Assembly: GCA_964600385.1 (NCBI GenBank) | Contig: CAZRJC010000002.1 | Span: forward strand, 137,141-201,140 | From: DMER64 sp964600385 | GTDB taxonomy: Bacteria > Bacteroidota > Bacteroidia > Bacteroidales > UBA932 | Length of the DNA stretch: 64,000 nucleotides | Reading direction: 5' to 3' | Shown here: positions 52,125-60,092 of the stretch, piece by piece | How positions within the stretch are numbered: position 1 is the stretch's first letter | How the letters are laid out: every line of letters begins with the position of its first letter | Position numbers and translations under genes: made by a program | The notes under the pieces: model-generated | What the model was told of the DNA's origin: nothing | Database searches by the model: none | What the model saw: only the letters and a program-made list of their open reading frames with translations

Positions 52125-53486
52125 ATGAGTAAGGTAAAAAGGGCCTGGTTTTGCCAGCATTGCGGCGCCGAATCTCCAAAATGGCTGGGGCGTTGTCCTT
52201 CATGCGGACAGTGGAATACTTATGTAGAAGAGATTGTATCCGGAAACGAAAAAGAGAGCCTTCCGGCACGAAACGCAACCCCGTTACGTTTCGGAGAAAT
52301 CAGGCTGGAGGAACAGGAGCGTCTCTCTCTTAATAACGGAGAGATGGACAGGGTGCTGGGAGGTGGCCTTGTGAAAGGGTCCCTGGTTTTGATTGGAGGC
52401 GAGCCGGGCATCGGCAAATCAACGCTGAGCCTGCAGATTCCCCTGAACAATCCGGGGCTGAACACATTGTATGTATCGGGAGAGGAATCGGCCCGGCAGA
52501 TCAAGCTGCGTGCCGAACGGTTGTCTTCCGGGGATAAAAAACTGGAGGAAAACGGAAACTGTATTGTGTTGTGTGAAACATCCCTGGACCATATCCTTGT
52601 TCATGCCGGGGAGATCAAGCCCCACCTGCTGATCATTGACTCTATTCAGACTGTTTATTCCCAGACGGTTGAGTCTTCTCCGGGCAGCGTGACACAGGTC
52701 AGGGAATGCGCTGCAAGACTTTTGAAATTCGCCAAGGAAACCAACACCCCTGTTATACTTGTGGGACATATTACCAAAGAAGGAAACATCGCGGGGCCCA
52801 AAGTGCTGGAACATATTGTGGATGTAGTGTTACAGTTTGAAGGCGATAACCGGTATGCCTACCGGATGATCCGAAGTATCAAAAACCGTTTTGGCTCCAC
52901 GGCAGAACTGGCCATATATGAGATGACTCAAAACGGGCTCAGGGAGGTGACCAATCCTTCCGAAATGCTTATTCCCATGCACGACCAGAATCTGAGCGGC
53001 ATTGCGGTGGCTGCCATGCTCGACGGAACCCGGCCGTTCCTTATAGAGACACAGGCTCTCGTGAGCACGGCTGCCTATGGCACGCCTCAACGGTCGGCCA
53101 CAGGTTTTGATATCCGCCGCATGAATATGCTGTTGGCCGTACTGGAAAAACGGGCGGGATTCAAGCTATCTGTAAAGGATGTGTTCCTGAATATGGCCGG
53201 CGGTTTAAAGGTGTCCGATCCGGCGGTGGATCTGGCTGTGGCTGTGGCCATCCTTTCATCCAATTTCGATCTGGTGGTTTCGCCGCGTTGGTGCTTTGCC
53301 GCGGAAGTGGGTTTAAGCGGAGAGATCAGGCCGGTACCGTATCTGGAACGCCGGGTGGCCGAGGCGGCTAAACTGGGCTTTGAAAAGATTTTTGTCTCGG
53401 GGTACAACATACCCAAATCCTTACCCGGAAATATAGAGGTAGAAAAAATAAGCGGCATGGCCGCTTTATGTAAACAGATCTTTTAG
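52125..53486 (+). CDS. radA: DNA repair protein RadA
   Basis: A 453-residue RecA-like ATPase that drives branch migration in recombination. An N-terminal zinc finger (CQHCGAESPKWLGRCPSCGQW), Walker A GGEPGIGKSTL, Walker B LLIIDSIQTV, the RadA-specific KNRFG in SIKNRFGSTAELAIYEM, and the Lon-like C-terminal domain (AGGLKVSDPAVDLAVAVAI, GLSGEIRPVPYLERRV) are all in place. The start is fixed by the -7 box 4 nt upstream. It overlaps the convergent outer-membrane gene by 4 bp. Confidence 0.97.
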   Translation: MSKVKRAWFCQHCGAESPKWLGRCPSCGQWNTYVEEIVSGNEKESLPARNATPLRFGEIRLEEQERLSLNNGEMDRVLGGGLVKGSLVLIGGEPGIGKSTLSLQIPLNNPGLNTLYVSGEESARQIKLRAERLSSGDKKLEENGNCIVLCETSLDHILVHAGEIKPHLLIIDSIQTVYSQTVESSPGSVTQVRECAARLLKFAKETNTPVILVGHITKEGNIAGPKVLEHIVDVVLQFEGDNRYAYRMIRSIKNRFGSTAELAIYEMTQNGLREVTNPSEMLIPMHDQNLSGIAVAAMLDGTRPFLIETQALVSTAAYGTPQRSATGFDIRRMNMLLAVLEKRAGFKLSVKDVFLNMAGGLKVSDPAVDLAVAVAILSSNFDLVVSPRWCFAAEVGLSGEIRPVPYLERRVAEAAKLGFEKIFVSGYNIPKSLPGNIEVEKISGMAALCKQIF

Positions 53487-54124
53487 AATTTTACGGACAT
53501 TCCCGCATTGACAACTCCTTTGTATCCCCAGCCCAGGTCTGCAAAAACACCCAGGGTGCCTCCCCAGCGTACATGGAAGGGACTTAGATGATATGCGAAA
53601 CGCCAGTGTGCGGAGTCGGTGGAAACGTCCTTTGACATTTCCTGCATCATTTCCTGATCGTCAAGCCATCTAGTCGCACCTACGGCAGCCTGGGCAGACA
53701 TTTCCCATAGCCCGCTGCGGAAATAGATCCAGTTACCCGTTACCAGACCTGTGATGCTTAACACAGTGCTGCGAAACACAGGATTTGAGGTGCCTTTTTT
53801 TGACATTTCAAGCATGGCGGCACTCAACCCAATATATCCTCCAAAACTTACATAAGGAGATTTATAATAATTATAACCGAGGGCGAAAACTCCGGTATAG
53901 CCGAAACGCGATGGTTCATAGGTATTCCCGTCCCGGGCAACGAAAGACGTATGCCTGATCTGGGTGCTTAGCTCCTGAAAAGTAGGCGCTCCGTATTGTA
54001 GGAAGACCTCGTGTTTGCTGTAGGTGATATAATCATAATCACCGTAATACTGTGCTTTGGCTTGTTGTGGAACAAACAGGCAGGCAATAAAGGAAAGCAG
54101 CAGCAGATTCAGATAGTTTTTCAT
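53483..54124 (-). CDS. Outer-membrane barrel-like protein
   Basis: A 213-residue exported protein (signal peptide about 1-24, ending QAKAQ). The mature part alternates short strands rich in aromatic residues (HEVFLQYGAPTFQEL, GVFALGYNYYKSPYVSFGGYIGLSAAM, WEMSAQAAVGATRW, WGGTLGVFADLGWGYKGVVNAGMSVKF) and ends in phenylalanine, as barrel proteins do. Similar proteins in Bacteroidota are unnamed. It starts within the stop of the LPG-synthase-like gene (ATGA). Confidence 0.75.
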   Translation of the reverse strand: MKNYLNLLLLSFIACLFVPQQAKAQYYGDYDYITYSKHEVFLQYGAPTFQELSTQIRHTSFVARDGNTYEPSRFGYTGVFALGYNYYKSPYVSFGGYIGLSAAMLEMSKKGTSNPVFRSTVLSITGLVTGNWIYFRSGLWEMSAQAAVGATRWLDDQEMMQEMSKDVSTDSAHWRFAYHLSPFHVRWGGTLGVFADLGWGYKGVVNAGMSVKF

Positions 54125-55131
54125 TGGATTTCCGGTTTTGTTTTATTTTTTTTTCTGGCAATACTAAGGTGAATAACAGCGAACAAACCTGTCATCAACA
54201 TGGTTACTGCCTGTGATTCGTGGCTGATGGTGGCAAAGACCATACCGCTTGTCTGAGTAAGTCCGTACACAGCAACCAGTGCCAGACTCAATATGAAATG
54301 GAAGGCACCTATTCCGCCCTGAACGGGGACAACCCAGCCAAAACTTCCAACTACCATAAGAAACAGAGCATCGGTGAAGTCGAACTGATCTCTCAGGGGT
54401 GTCGCCAGAATGGTACAATAGCTGGTACAAACATAGAGGAACCACATAAGCACGGTCAGAAAAAAGAAGTATCCCTTATGGGGCATCTTTATGCTGTCTA
54501 CCAGGCCTTTCCATATACCTTTCAGAAAGTCGAGGATTTTATGGGTCAGTTTCAATTTTAAAAGCGGAACGCGGAATAGATATATGATAAGAAAAAGCAG
54601 TACGGGCAAACCCACACACAGCGCAATGGCCAGCCAGGTGGAGCCTCCCAGGGAATGAATAAAAGGATTCCAGATCTGGGTGATCATGAAGTTTCCGAAT
54701 ACATCTATCCTGAGTATGGCTACCGCAATGGTTATGACAAGCAGGCACAGAACATCGAATGAGCGTTCGACCACTACGGACCCTATCACTTTGTCGAATC
54801 CCAGTCCGGTTCGTCCCGCAATCACACCGCAACGTGCAATCTCCCCGGCCCGGGGCAGGGCAAAATTAGTCAGGTATGCCATGCCTACACCGTCGAATGT
54901 GTCCAGCCGTTTAACAGGTTTCCCGAATCCCAGGAGCATTATTCTCCAGCGTGCCGCACGGACATAGAACGAGACAGCCCCTACAACAATAGACATGAAA
55001 ATCCAGAAGTAATTCGCTGTTTTCAGGCCTTCTACAAAATCGGACCATTTAATTCCCCTGAAAGAAAAATATAAAAGTACAAGGGCCAATGCGGCAAACA
55101 GTACAATACGCAAGAGTTTTTTCCAGTTCAT
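54121..55131 (-). CDS. Lysylphosphatidylglycerol synthase-like transmembrane protein (UPF0104)
   Basis: A 336-residue inner-membrane protein with about eight helices, of the family that forms the N-terminal flippase-like part of MprF (LPG_synthase_TM). Key stretches: NYFWIFMSIVVGAVSFYVRAARWRIML, GVGMAYLTNFALPRAGEIARCGVIAGRTG and GSFGWVVPVQGGIGAFHFIL, the conserved PxxGGxGxxE/H block. There is no aminoacyl-transferase domain, so it probably moves a lipid or interacts with another enzyme. ATG 55131 begins the first helix; a -7 box lies 7 nt upstream. Confidence 0.85.
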   Translation of the reverse strand: MNWKKLLRIVLFAALALVLLYFSFRGIKWSDFVEGLKTANYFWIFMSIVVGAVSFYVRAARWRIMLLGFGKPVKRLDTFDGVGMAYLTNFALPRAGEIARCGVIAGRTGLGFDKVIGSVVVERSFDVLCLLVITIAVAILRIDVFGNFMITQIWNPFIHSLGGSTWLAIALCVGLPVLLFLIIYLFRVPLLKLKLTHKILDFLKGIWKGLVDSIKMPHKGYFFFLTVLMWFLYVCTSYCTILATPLRDQFDFTDALFLMVVGSFGWVVPVQGGIGAFHFILSLALVAVYGLTQTSGMVFATISHESQAVTMLMTGLFAVIHLSIARKKNKTKPEIQ

Positions 55132-55138
55132 AACCACA

Positions 55139-55182
55139 CAAAGGTACAAAAAAAGCGTATTCGGAAATTTTGACTACTTTTA
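55139..55182. promoter_or_regulatory. Divergent -7 boxes, UPF0104 gene / PfkB kinase operon
   Basis: CAAAGGTA (55139-55146, minus-strand TACCTTTG) ends 7 nt before the ATG at 55131. On the plus strand TACTTTTA (55175-55182) is a near-consensus box 19 nt before the ATG at 55202. The boxes are 28 bp apart. Confidence 0.5.
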
Positions 55183-55201
55183 CATTTTAAGTTGATCATT
55201 C

Positions 55202-56194
55202 ATGAAATCTATATTAGGAATCGGGAATGCCCTTACGGACATTCTGGCTTTGTTGCCCGATGACTCGTTGCTGGAACGTTACCATCTGCCTCATGGCAGT
55301 ATGCAACATGTAGATGCCCAGACAGCCGAAAAGATATGGACCAGTCTGAAACCAATCGGAGTTCAGTATGTTGCCGGCGGATCGGCAGCCAATACAATTA
55401 CAGGTACAGCTGTATTGGGGATGCCCTCGGGATTTATCGGGAAGGTAGGAGACGACGAACTGGGTTCTCTTTTTTATGCAGATCAGCACCGTAACGGAAT
55501 TAAGTCCTGTCTTTTAAAGGGTACTCATTCTTCCGGAAGGGCCATGGTGTTTGTTACCGAGCCCGATGCCGACAGAACTTTTGCCGTCTACCTGGGAGCT
55601 GCCCTTGAACTGGTGCCTGATGATCTTACTCCCGAAATGTTCAAAGGATATGACTATTTTCATATTGAAGGCTATCTGGTGCAGAATCAACATCTGGTGC
55701 GAAAAGCCGTACAACTGGCCCATGAAGAGGGAATGATCATTTCCATAGACCTGGCCAGTTATAATGTGGTTGAAAGCAACGAGGCTTTTCTGCACGATAT
55801 TGTGGAAAATTACGTGAATATTGTATTTGCAAACGAAGCCGAATCGTTGTCTTTTACCGGAAAAGAACCACGTGAGGCATTGGATGAGATTGCACGCATA
55901 TGTGATGTGGCTGTGGTTAAAATTGGCAAGGCCGGTTCCATGGTTAAAAGCGGTAATGATTTTTATAGGGTTAATGCCTGGCCGGGCATATCAATAGATG
56001 CCACCGGTGCAGGTGATTTATATGCTTCAGGATTTCTTTACGCTCATTCACTGGGTCTTTCTCTCCAAAAATGCGGAGATATCGGATCTATGATTGCAGC
56101 TAAGGTGGTGGAGGTAGTGGGTCCAAAAATTGATATCCCCAGATGGAAAGCAGTAAAACAGGAAATAAGACAAAGAATACAGGACCCCGAATGA
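55202..56194 (+). CDS. PfkB-family carbohydrate/adenosine kinase
   Basis: A 330-residue ribokinase-fold kinase. N-terminal SILGIGNALTDILALLPDD and YVAGGSAANTI (substrate binding), SGFIGKVGDDELG, and the catalytic anion hole SIDATGAGDLYASGFLYA with the catalytic Asp are clear. The sequence resembles the adenosine-kinase/PfkB branch common in Bacteroidota; the sugar or nucleoside is not determined. Its stop overlaps the start of the DAHP synthase gene, so a kinase leads a shikimate-pathway operon. Confidence 0.87.
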   Translation: MKSILGIGNALTDILALLPDDSLLERYHLPHGSMQHVDAQTAEKIWTSLKPIGVQYVAGGSAANTITGTAVLGMPSGFIGKVGDDELGSLFYADQHRNGIKSCLLKGTHSSGRAMVFVTEPDADRTFAVYLGAALELVPDDLTPEMFKGYDYFHIEGYLVQNQHLVRKAVQLAHEEGMIISIDLASYNVVESNEAFLHDIVENYVNIVFANEAESLSFTGKEPREALDEIARICDVAVVKIGKAGSMVKSGNDFYRVNAWPGISIDATGAGDLYASGFLYAHSLGLSLQKCGDIGSMIAAKVVEVVGPKIDIPRWKAVKQEIRQRIQDPE

Positions 56195-57267
56195 TACACG
56201 CTCCCATAATAATAGCAGGGCCCTGCAGCGCCGAAACTGAAAAGCAGGTGAGAGCGGCAGCACAGCAGCTGGCGCCTTTCCGTATGCCTGTTTCTGCAGG
56301 AGGAGCCGGGATCTCGTTCTTCAGATCCGGTATATGGAAACCACGGACCATGCCCGGAGGGTTCGAGGGTGTGGGGGAGGTGGGACTTCCCTGGTTAAAG
56401 GCCGTTCAGGACGATTTTAATATTCCCGTGTGCACCGAGGTAGCCTCGGCCCGTCACGTTGAACTGGTCAGGAAGATCGGTCTTCAGGCCGTCTGGATTG
56501 GGACCCGCACTACCGCGAATCCTTTCCTGGTGGAGGAAATTGCCAAGGCTTTGGAAGGCTCGGACATGCATGTTTTTGTGAAGAACCCCATCAACCCCGA
56601 TCTGGGACTCTGGATGGGGGCTGTGGAACGGGTGCGCCGGATGGGAATCAGGCATATTTATGCCATTCATCGCGGCTTTAGTGATTATCATGTAGGCCAG
56701 CTGCGCAATGCGCCTCTGTGGCGCGTTCCTATTGAATTCAAGGTGAACATGCCGGAAGTGCCTTTGTTGTGCGACCCCTCTCATCTATCGGGCGATACGG
56801 CCTATATACCCGATCTGGCCCAGAGAGCTCTGGACCTGAATTTTGACGGGCTCATGCTGGAAGTACATCATATGCCCTGTGAAGCTTTGTGTGATGCCAG
56901 ACAACAACTGGACCCCAGCGCATTCGCCGCTCTTATGCACAGGTTGCAATGGAGGCGGTCGGCCCCTTCTGAAGATATCCGTTCGGAAGAAAAAATTCTC
57001 CTCGATGCATTGCGTGCACGGATAGATGTACTAGACGAAGACCTGGTAGATATTCTGGCACAGCGGATGTGTCTGGTAGATCAGATAGGTGAGGTCAAGA
57101 AAAAAGGGGGCATTGGTATTGTGCAGATAGAACGCTGGAATACCGTGTCTCAGCATACCCGCGACCAGGCTGCTTCCAAGGGTCTGGATACCGCATTCAT
57201 CGAAGAAGTTTACAAAGCAATACATCAATTGTCTATTAAAAGGCAAGAGGAGGTTATGCGCCGATGA
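56191..57267 (+). CDS. Bifunctional DAHP synthase/chorismate mutase
   Basis: A 358-residue fusion. Residues about 1-260 are a type I-beta 3-deoxy-D-arabino-heptulosonate-7-phosphate synthase (IIIAGPCSAETEKQ, RSGIWKPRTMPGGFEG, VFVKNPINPDLGLW, IYAIHRGFSD, LCDPSHLSGD, LEVHHMP). Residues about 270-355 form an AroQ-type chorismate mutase (EKILLDALRARIDVLDEDLVDILAQRM). The fusion links the first step of the pathway with the branch to prephenate; in such enzymes the mutase domain mediates feedback. ATG 56191 overlaps the kinase stop (ATGA); a longer frame is rejected as it lies within the kinase gene. Confidence 0.94.
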   Translation: MIHAPIIIAGPCSAETEKQVRAAAQQLAPFRMPVSAGGAGISFFRSGIWKPRTMPGGFEGVGEVGLPWLKAVQDDFNIPVCTEVASARHVELVRKIGLQAVWIGTRTTANPFLVEEIAKALEGSDMHVFVKNPINPDLGLWMGAVERVRRMGIRHIYAIHRGFSDYHVGQLRNAPLWRVPIEFKVNMPEVPLLCDPSHLSGDTAYIPDLAQRALDLNFDGLMLEVHHMPCEALCDARQQLDPSAFAALMHRLQWRRSAPSEDIRSEEKILLDALRARIDVLDEDLVDILAQRMCLVDQIGEVKKKGGIGIVQIERWNTVSQHTRDQAASKGLDTAFIEEVYKAIHQLSIKRQEEVMRR

Positions 57268-58256
57268 GCAGAATTCATTTCAGTCGTGATTTGAAAGAAC
57301 TTGCAGCCTTGTTGCCCGAAGGCAAACAGGTTGTTGTCCTGTATGATAAGGCCGTTTCTGAATGGGTTGGGAAAGCCGGATTACCCGCAGCCCTGTCCAT
57401 CGGGCTCGATGGCGGCGAAACCCTTAAGCAGTGGGATGCCGTTGCCGGGGTGGTTGATCGTTTTATGAATGCAGCCGTGGACCGTTCGTGGTTCCTGGTT
57501 GGCATAGGCGGCGGCACTGTATGTGACTTTGCCGGTTTTGTGGCTTCTATCTATATGAGGGGAATCCCGTTCGGATTTGTTCCTACCACGCTCATTGCAC
57601 AGGTGGACGCTTCACTGGGCGGCAAGAACGGCATACATTTCGGCTCCTATAAGAATATTTTGGGTTGCATAGTACAACCCGCCTGGATATTTTGCGATCC
57701 GGATCTGCTCAGATCGTTACCCCTGCGTGAATTCCGTTGCGGTCTGGCCGAATGTGTCAAACACGGGGCCATTGTCTCCGAACCCTATTTCCGGTTTATC
57801 GAAGAAGAAGTTGCCGGACATGATCCCGGTGAATTGCCCGATGCCACACTGGACCGGCTGGTCAGGGATTCACAGCAGATAAAAATGGATATTGTGGAAA
57901 AAGACCTGTATGAACAGGGAGAGCGCAGGGCTCTGAATTTCGGACATACTTTCGGGCATGCCATGGCTGCCGAAGAACCGGCCCTTTCACACGGTCAGGT
58001 GGTATCCAAAGGCATGGTAATGGCTTCGAGACTGGCAGTAAGAAAGGGCCTGCTTGAAAAATCCCACTGTGACAGACTGGAAAACGTACTGGTCCGTTGC
58101 GGCCTGGAAACGGAGTATCCGTATCCCGAAGACAGGCTGCTGCCGTATATCCTACACGACAAAAAGCGTCAGACGAGTTATATATGGCTTGTATTGCTCA
58201 GGCAGATAGGCCAATACGTGATAATAAAAGAACCTGTTGATTCATTTGGTTTATAA
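57264..58256 (+). CDS. aroB: 3-dehydroquinate synthase
   Basis: A 330-residue NAD- and zinc-dependent enzyme that cyclises DAHP to 3-dehydroquinate. Motifs: VGIGGGTVCDFAGFVASIYMRGIPF, PTTLIAQVDASLGGKNGIHF, and zinc ligands Glu in RCGLAECVKHGAI, His in NFGHTFGHAMAAEE and His in LSHGQVVSKGM. It is 20-30 residues shorter than usual, mainly at the N-terminus. Overlaps its neighbours by ATGA (57264) and TAATG (58256). Confidence 0.95.
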   Translation: MSRIHFSRDLKELAALLPEGKQVVVLYDKAVSEWVGKAGLPAALSIGLDGGETLKQWDAVAGVVDRFMNAAVDRSWFLVGIGGGTVCDFAGFVASIYMRGIPFGFVPTTLIAQVDASLGGKNGIHFGSYKNILGCIVQPAWIFCDPDLLRSLPLREFRCGLAECVKHGAIVSEPYFRFIEEEVAGHDPGELPDATLDRLVRDSQQIKMDIVEKDLYEQGERRALNFGHTFGHAMAAEEPALSHGQVVSKGMVMASRLAVRKGLLEKSHCDRLENVLVRCGLETEYPYPEDRLLPYILHDKKRQTSYIWLVLLRQIGQYVIIKEPVDSFGL

Positions 58257-58921
58257 TGAAAAATCCGGGTGTAAGTATAGGAAAAGGGTGGAATTCCCTG
58301 CTCACCGGCTGGCTGACCCGTGCTCCATGGGTGGAGCTGCGTCTGGACCTGATGGAAGATCTGACACCGGTTGCCCTTGTGGCACTGCGAATGCGCTGTC
58401 TGGGAAATGAGCATAAAATAATGCTCACCTGGTCCTGGGCCGGGGAGGGAGAACAGCCGCTGGCTCTTTTCAGGGAGATCATCCCTTGGGAGGTCGGATG
58501 GGTTGACGTCCCGATGGAAGCTCCCGCGGACTACCGTATGGAACTCGCCTCTTTGGCAGGAGAATGGGGCGTAAGAACAGTTTATTCCCGTCATTATTTT
58601 GCAAATCCGCAACAGACAGTGCCCTGCGTGGAGCAACTGTCCCGCCAGGTCCGTGAAGCTTTTGCCGAGGGAGCCGGCTATGTAAAATTTGCCGTATATA
58701 CATGGACAAAGGAACAGACGGAACAATTGCTTGAATGGTGCGAAGGGATTAATGAAGAATTTTCCGGTGAGAAAAGGATCACACTTATGATCATGGGAGA
58801 ATATGCGCTGATTTCCAGACGCATTGCCATTGAAAAAGAATTTCCCTTCGTCTATTCTGCTCCCGGTGCAGACTCAGCTACCGCACCCGGTCAGCCAACG
58901 TTTCAAGAATTATTGCAGTAG
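58256..58921 (+). CDS. aroD: Type I 3-dehydroquinate dehydratase
   Basis: A 221-residue TIM-barrel enzyme that dehydrates 3-dehydroquinate through a Schiff base. The layout fits type I: WVELRLDLMED near the N-terminus, catalytic His in VYSRHYF, Schiff-base Lys in GYVKFAVYTW, and SATAPGQPTFQEL at the C-terminus. The glycine-rich MGKxG region reads MGEYALISRR, so the sequence is divergent. Many Bacteroidota use the unrelated type II enzyme AroQ, so this is uncommon. The last 44 bp overlap waaA. Confidence 0.85.
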   Translation: MKNPGVSIGKGWNSLLTGWLTRAPWVELRLDLMEDLTPVALVALRMRCLGNEHKIMLTWSWAGEGEQPLALFREIIPWEVGWVDVPMEAPADYRMELASLAGEWGVRTVYSRHYFANPQQTVPCVEQLSRQVREAFAEGAGYVKFAVYTWTKEQTEQLLEWCEGINEEFSGEKRITLMIMGEYALISRRIAIEKEFPFVYSAPGADSATAPGQPTFQELLQ

Positions 58922-60056
58922 CTCCGGTGTGCGATCTGACGTAGGCACCTGCTTTTTCTCCTGACTCCCGCAGATTTTCCGGGTTGTTCAGCCAGTTTTG
59001 GAAATGGGATAACAGCCCGGCATATTCTGTATATGATCTCGCGGCGCCTATCTCTGTGAGGTCTACCGCCTCTTTGAATTTTTCATGGTTCGGTCCAAAA
59101 AGTACCGGCTTTCCGTGAACAGCTGCTTCCAGTGTATTATGAATGCCCGAGGGATTAAATCCGCCTCCAATGTAGCAAAGTGTGGCATGACGGTACAACG
59201 AGGAAAGCAATCCCATGCAGTCGATTACCAAAACACGGGAACAGCTTCCTTTCCGGGGAGCAGAATAAAACTCGGGATTCCATTTTTCAAATTTTGCGGA
59301 TATCCCTGAAAGATGTGACGCATGTATTTCGTGCGGGGCCAGTATAAGTTGAAAATGAGGAATTTCTTCCAGCAAACGAACCAGCATGTCTTCGTCTTCG
59401 GGCCAGGTACTGCCGGCTACCAGTAAAGGAGTTGCAATCCGTTCAACAATCCATGGGGGTGTGCTGTCTCCTTTGGCTATGGCTACCACTCTGTCGAACC
59501 GGGTGTCCCCGGCTACTGTGACGGGCAGCGGCTCCTTTATGCTCTGTTGAAGCAAGTCGGCAGAAGAGTTGTCCTGGACAAAAATCCGGGTGTAACAGGT
59601 AAGCATCTCCCGGTGGAATATCCCGTACCATTTGAAAAAGGGCTGGTGGGGACGGAAAATGGCAGAAAAGAGATAAGTGGGAATATGTCTGCGCCTGAGG
59701 GCGGTAAGATAAAAATACCAATACTCGTATTTGACAAACAGGGCGGCAGTCGGTTTGACAATATTCAGGAAGCGTCTTGCGTTCCCGGGACTGTCGAGCG
59801 GAAGGTAGAAAACATAATCGGCTCCTTTGTAATTTTTCCGTACCTCGTAGCCCGAAGGTGAAAAAAACGTCAGCAAAATACCGGCATCGGGGTATTGTAT
59901 CCGCAGTGCTTCAATGACCGGTCTGCCCTGTTCGAATTCCCCGAGAGAAGCACAGTGGACCCAAAATATATCCTGTGAAGATCCTTGCGGGAAAGCGTTT
60001 TTGAGCCTTTCCCACTGACCTCTTCTTCCGGCAAAAAATTGTCTGGTTTTATTCAT
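58878..60056 (-). CDS. waaA: 3-deoxy-D-manno-octulosonic acid (Kdo) transferase lacking the N-terminal anchor
   Basis: A 392-residue GT-B glycosyltransferase that adds Kdo to lipid A. The catalytic Glu is in HCASLGEFEQGRPVIEAL; other family blocks are LTFFSPSGYEVRKNYKGADYVFYLPLDSP, VAGDTRFDRV, LAPHEIHASHL and YIGGGFNPSGIHNTLEAAVHGKPVLFGPNHEKF. The N-terminal membrane helix (20-30 residues) found in other members is missing: the protein starts MNKTRQFFAGRRGQWERLKN. A stop lies seven codons upstream in frame and a -7 box ends 4 nt before the ATG, so a longer product is not possible here. The enzyme may bind the membrane peripherally. Confidence 0.9.
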   Translation of the reverse strand: MNKTRQFFAGRRGQWERLKNAFPQGSSQDIFWVHCASLGEFEQGRPVIEALRIQYPDAGILLTFFSPSGYEVRKNYKGADYVFYLPLDSPGNARRFLNIVKPTAALFVKYEYWYFYLTALRRRHIPTYLFSAIFRPHQPFFKWYGIFHREMLTCYTRIFVQDNSSADLLQQSIKEPLPVTVAGDTRFDRVVAIAKGDSTPPWIVERIATPLLVAGSTWPEDEDMLVRLLEEIPHFQLILAPHEIHASHLSGISAKFEKWNPEFYSAPRKGSCSRVLVIDCMGLLSSLYRHATLCYIGGGFNPSGIHNTLEAAVHGKPVLFGPNHEKFKEAVDLTEIGAARSYTEYAGLLSHFQNWLNNPENLRESGEKAGAYVRSHTGATAIILETLADRVR

Positions 60057-60060
60057 GCCG

Positions 60061-60088
60061 CAAAGGTATGGATTTTAAATTACCTTTG
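60061..60088. promoter_or_regulatory. Symmetric divergent -7 boxes in a 36-bp gap, waaA / 60093
   Basis: CAAAGGTA (60061-60068, minus-strand TACCTTTG) and TACCTTTG (60081-60088) form a perfect inverted repeat with a 12-bp spacer. Each box ends exactly 4 nt before its start codon (60056 and 60093). Both mRNAs should be leaderless. Confidence 0.7.
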
Positions 60089-60092
60089 TGGA

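Noticed and set aside
59985..60092. Upstream extension of the PHP-like gene
   Set aside because: It would overlap waaA and include the -7 box; ATG 60093 directly precedes a membrane anchor.
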